From Psychrobacter immobilis (GTDB lineage Bacteria; Pseudomonadota; Gammaproteobacteria; Pseudomonadales; Moraxellaceae), in contig NZ_CAJGZJ010000024.1 in assembly GCF_904846225.1 (NCBI RefSeq), positions 1 to 38,519 of the forward strand: DNA of 38,519 nt, in the 5' to 3' direction. Made by a program: the position numbers and the translations under genes. This document shows, piece by piece, positions 35,714 to 38,519 of this stretch. Positions within the stretch are counted from its first letter, which is position 1. Each line of letters opens with the position of its first letter. The notes beneath the pieces are model-generated. The model was not told the origin of the DNA. It saw nothing but the letters and a program-made list of their open reading frames with translations, and ran no database searches.

Positions 35714-36991
35714 ATGTCATACTTTTACTCAACGCTATGCGATTCGATACCTAAAAGTTCAGTACCAATGCCACGAAAGCGTACGATATTAATTATGACG
35801 CCAATGACTGTCGCCATGATTGTATCCACATCTGCTATAGCAAAAGACAATTACGCCGACAACTATGCTAATGATGAGGCTAGTGTGAATTTTAACTTTA
35901 ATCCCCAAGCGACAGGATTAATAGACAGTCAGACCGAAACATCAAACACTCAGATAGACTGGTCAGCAGTAGTGACCGCTCATAGCCCATCGCAACCCAT
36001 ATCAGCATTTTTAGATCATTGGGATGCACCTTTGGAATCAGGTGATCATGCTTATGCCCAAGCAAGAACGTCGTTTGAAGTTCGTCCTGCTGGCAGTGCT
36101 ATTAGCTATGGTTTGGGATGGCGTTATGATTATTTGATGACTTTTAGCGAACAGACTGCTGAAGTGTATTGGCAATACGAGAATAAGCTACCTCCAAGTA
36201 AGGGCCAGAATTTTCCACTGTTTTTAGAGGCCAAACATAATGAAAGAGTGGGGGCTAACGTTGGCTTGACTCAGCAAATCATGCCTAACTGGCAATTGAC
36301 CACTCGTGCTAACGTTTGGCAGGGATTACACGCATTAGAAGGTAAGATAGTAGGCGACGTGAGTACAAGAGCATTACCCGATAGCGAGGTAACAAATATA
36401 CGAGACAGTCTTGATAAGACCAACGCCTATATAGACTACTATTATGACGAGCCAGCCCTAGGTGAAGAAAACTTGGGTTGGAATCCTGCCAAACCTTCAG
36501 GATACGGTTATTCGCTCGATTTGCATCTCATAGGTGATTTATCTGAAAATACGAAATTATCTCTTCATGGCTACGACATTCTCGGACGCATGCATTGGAA
36601 AGACATGCCAAGCACACGTTACAATTTGGATTATGATGTCAATGGTCGACCTTTATATACTATTGAGGGGCAGCTGAGTACCGACGATATAACACAAACA
36701 TTGCCATGGCGAGTAGAGGGTAGCCTTCAGCATCAGTTAGACAACCAATGGCAACTTGGTCTACATGGCCAAGTAAATGATATTCAAGACTTGTACCAAT
36801 TATCAGCCGGCTATCAGATCAACCATGATACTTATCCTTTTGTTGTTACTGGTTTAGTAGAGCCGCAGACGCATGCGTTAGGTTTAGCTATGGACAGTCA
36901 ATATGGCGGCATCAAACTGCTTACCGATAGTCTTGATTCGGAAAAAGCCAAGCGTAGTGAGATTAGTTTGTATGGACGTTATGCTTGGTAA
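35714..36991 (+). CDS. Probable outer-membrane beta-barrel protein
   Basis: 425 residues from the ATG at 35714. Other in-frame ATGs lie at 35687 (inside the preceding terminator) and 35768, the latter giving a standard signal peptide MPRKRTILIMTPMTVAMIVS then TSAIA. The mature part has alternating aromatic and polar strands, for example YGLGWRYDYLMTFSEQTAEV, and the C-terminus ends LYGRYAW with a terminal aromatic residue, the usual signal for barrel insertion. Length suits a barrel of roughly 14-16 strands. I do not recognise a named family. No terminator was seen between this gene and the convergent DUF1853 gene 49 bp away. Confidence 0.78.
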   Translation: MSYFYSTLCDSIPKSSVPMPRKRTILIMTPMTVAMIVSTSAIAKDNYADNYANDEASVNFNFNPQATGLIDSQTETSNTQIDWSAVVTAHSPSQPISAFLDHWDAPLESGDHAYAQARTSFEVRPAGSAISYGLGWRYDYLMTFSEQTAEVYWQYENKLPPSKGQNFPLFLEAKHNERVGANVGLTQQIMPNWQLTTRANVWQGLHALEGKIVGDVSTRALPDSEVTNIRDSLDKTNAYIDYYYDEPALGEENLGWNPAKPSGYGYSLDLHLIGDLSENTKLSLHGYDILGRMHWKDMPSTRYNLDYDVNGRPLYTIEGQLSTDDITQTLPWRVEGSLQHQLDNQWQLGLHGQVNDIQDLYQLSAGYQINHDTYPFVVTGLVEPQTHALGLAMDSQYGGIKLLTDSLDSEKAKRSEISLYGRYAW

Positions 36992-37040
36992 TTATCATAG
37001 ATGTGTATCAACAAAACGAAATATATTAACTTAGTGCTAC

Positions 37041-38027
37041 TTAAAATTCATCCTGAACGCTATCATCCTGTTTAGGATAAATCACTATTAGTCTATCGCC
37101 CTCAAAGTATAATCCTGTTTTCAATATCTCATTTTCAGAATAGGTGAGCGGCGGCTGACGTCTATCATAGCTATCATAAAAGCTGCGTTTGCTAAACCAT
37201 TCAATATAATGAGCAGATCGCAAGGCGCTGATATCAAGCGTTGCAAGGTTGACCGTATCATTCTTATCACACCATTCATGTATTGGAAAGCTTGGCGTTA
37301 GCCAATGAAGACAATCATAGTGGCCAAAATGATTAGTGTTTATTGGTAAAAAGAATCGTCCTTTTATAACGCCATAACGCTTATCAATTTTAACCTGTCC
37401 ATGATTTTCAGTATCTACCCACACCACTCGAAACTGCTTGGTCTGCATATGGGTCATTTTACGCTGCAAATTATCTTTGGAATTTATCCCAACCCAATTC
37501 TCAGGAGCAAAAGGGGCAGATCCCATAAAAAACTTAATGGCCAACTCCCAATGTTCGACTAGATTCTCTTGATGATTATACAAAATCAAATCCAGCTCGC
37601 CCGTTGTTTGTTTGCCGTTATACAGCTGCACATTATTGGCGAGCATTTCATATGAATGCAGCTTACGTGTAAAACCATCTTCTAACCAAAATGATAGTAG
37701 TCCTTCAAAGTGAAAACCCAAACGGTTCGGGCTTGGACGCTTGAGCAAATAACGGGTGAGTGCTTGATAAGCGTTGGTGGTGTCAAGCTCGTCTAAACGC
37801 TGCTGGTATGCCTCAAATTGCGTTTGCCAAAAGCTGGCGCTATGTACCTCAACCTCATGTGTGTTTTGATGCGGCGCAAAGTCTAGCCATTTCGTCAAGA
37901 CATTGGGGCACGCCAGCACATAAGCCAAATCGCGGACAAAAGGACGCTGATATGCGTTCCAAGGGGCATCATCTGTAAGCGTAGGATTAGGCTTGGTGAG
38001 AGTATTGGGCATAGGATAAACCATCAT
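37041..38027 (-). CDS. DUF1853 family protein
   Basis: 328 residues, cytoplasmic, with no signal peptide or membrane segment. It shows the DUF1853 pattern: QRPFVRDLAYVLACPNVL near the N-terminus, LGFHFEGLLSFWLED, then GELDLIL and EHWELAIKFFM, with DNLQRKMTHMQTKQ after it. The acidic residue in GELD and the Glu/Lys of the ELAIK segment recall a PD-(D/E)XK nuclease-like core, and I recall the family being placed in that fold group; activity is not demonstrated. Starts at 38027, 38024 or 38012 are all possible because no clear ribosome site is seen. Confidence 0.85.
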   Translation of the reverse strand: MMVYPMPNTLTKPNPTLTDDAPWNAYQRPFVRDLAYVLACPNVLTKWLDFAPHQNTHEVEVHSASFWQTQFEAYQQRLDELDTTNAYQALTRYLLKRPSPNRLGFHFEGLLSFWLEDGFTRKLHSYEMLANNVQLYNGKQTTGELDLILYNHQENLVEHWELAIKFFMGSAPFAPENWVGINSKDNLQRKMTHMQTKQFRVVWVDTENHGQVKIDKRYGVIKGRFFLPINTNHFGHYDCLHWLTPSFPIHEWCDKNDTVNLATLDISALRSAHYIEWFSKRSFYDSYDRRQPPLTYSENEILKTGLYFEGDRLIVIYPKQDDSVQDEF

Positions 38028-38498
38028 CGTGGTAGAGCATTTACCCTAACGGCTCGTCTAGTAAAAGTCTAGTTATGGTGAGTATCAGTAAGGGTAGTGT
38101 GTACGCTGTCGCTATGAAGGAAGGGCGATAATAATGTGATAAATATAAATACTGATATCAGGCGACGATAGTAAGTAAGGTAATAGGATACTAATTACCA
38201 TTTTGAGTAGAGAGAGTTGCCAGTTTTTTGGTTTGCGGAGTTGGTTTTTAGGTCGCTGTTGTGAGTTCTTGTTTGGGTAGGTCATTTTTTAGCTCCATGT
38301 AGTGTATTGAGCCTTAGCAGTGTGCTACGGTTTACATGGGCTAGATTAATATTAATTAAGAGTAATAATAAGATGACGCTTCTAGAAGCGTAAGGGGTGC
38401 ATGATGAAAAGATTATATAGTTACACTTATTTACATGTATCTGAGACATTCCCAAAAAGTGTGTAACTGCTTATAATCCACTAACCGGAGAATAAGCA
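38028..38498. other. Structured intergenic region before the last gene
   Basis: No gene seen, but several inverted repeats occur. CCATGTA (38295-38301) pairs with TACATGG (38333-38339), enclosing AGCA/TGCT (38316-38326). A perfect 16-bp palindrome ACGCTTCTAGAAGCGT lies at 38376-38391. AGTTACAC (38419-38426) pairs with GTGTAACT (38461-38468), bracketing the likely -35 box of the last gene. Confidence 0.5.
38449..38477 (+). promoter_or_regulatory. Candidate promoter of the last gene
   Basis: TTCCCA (38449-38454) and a perfect TATAAT (38472-38477) are separated by 17 bases, 21 bp before the ATG at 38499. The leader would be very short. An 8-bp inverted repeat flanks the -35 box. Confidence 0.5.
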
Positions 38499-38519
38499 AT
38501 GACTACTCAATCTGACATT
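38499..38519 (+). CDS. 5' end of an unidentified gene, truncated by the window edge
   Basis: The ATG at 38499 is preceded by CCGGAGAATAAGCA, a strong ribosome site, and by a good candidate promoter. Seven codons are visible (MTTQSDI) before the window ends. The product cannot be named. Confidence 0.65.

Overview
The window looks like a chromosomal segment of a Moraxellaceae gammaproteobacterium, most likely Psychrobacter. This is inferred from moderately low GC content, AT-rich intergenic DNA, the order trpF-trpB-trpA-accD-folC-(SPOR protein), a lemA/TPM cluster, and a dispersed intergenic palindrome that I associate with Psychrobacter from memory. No phage, transposase, CRISPR array or defence island was seen. 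Most genes are housekeeping or envelope genes.

Layout. 1-5.6 kb (minus strand): the first codons of an upstream gene, a degenerate second copy of the metH 3' end, a BASS-family sodium symporter, and full-length B12-dependent methionine synthase metH. 6.1-7.8 kb (plus): two fasciclin-domain lipoproteins. 8.2-9.7 kb (minus): an AGCS sodium:alanine/glycine symporter, followed by about 1 kb without genes. 10.8-13.3 kb (plus): a lemA/TPM/TPM cluster. 13.4-15.9 kb: an adenosine/adenine deaminase facing a Sir2 deacylase, which is nearly back-to-back with a small membrane protein. 16.0 kb: tRNA-Arg(CCG). 16.4-20.6 kb (plus): a c5-like cytochrome, a yadG/yadH-type ABC exporter, queF and an LprI-like protein. 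20.9-22.6 kb (minus): proS. 23.2-25.6 kb: a DUF4230 protein facing a DNA photolyase. 25.8-33.1 kb (plus): trpF, trpB, trpA, accD, folC and a LysM-SPOR protein. 33.4-38.0 kb: a DUF2726 protein, an unrecognised 484-residue lipoprotein, a probable outer-membrane barrel and a DUF1853 protein. The last 21 bases begin another gene.

How the genes work together. trpF/B/A catalyse the last steps of tryptophan synthesis. accD (fatty-acid synthesis) and folC (folate polyglutamylation) keep the classical gammaproteobacterial order. metH uses 5-methyltetrahydrofolate, so it is linked to folC through folate metabolism. The remaining genes are mainly transport and cell-envelope functions.

Main observations. 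(1) A roughly 76% identical, stop-containing remnant of the last ~30 codons of metH lies about 1.4 kb beyond the intact end, in direct orientation, so the symporter gene sits between two copies of the metH 3' end. (2) Four copies of a 90-145 bp intergenic palindrome share a core, while their arms differ in sequence and largely remain complementary. All four lie just downstream of genes, three of them in convergent gaps. (3) Several strong hairpins lie in places a simple terminator does not explain: trpB-trpA, trpA-accD, upstream of yadG, upstream of the AGCS gene, and before the last gene. All alignments were done by eye. No database search was possible.
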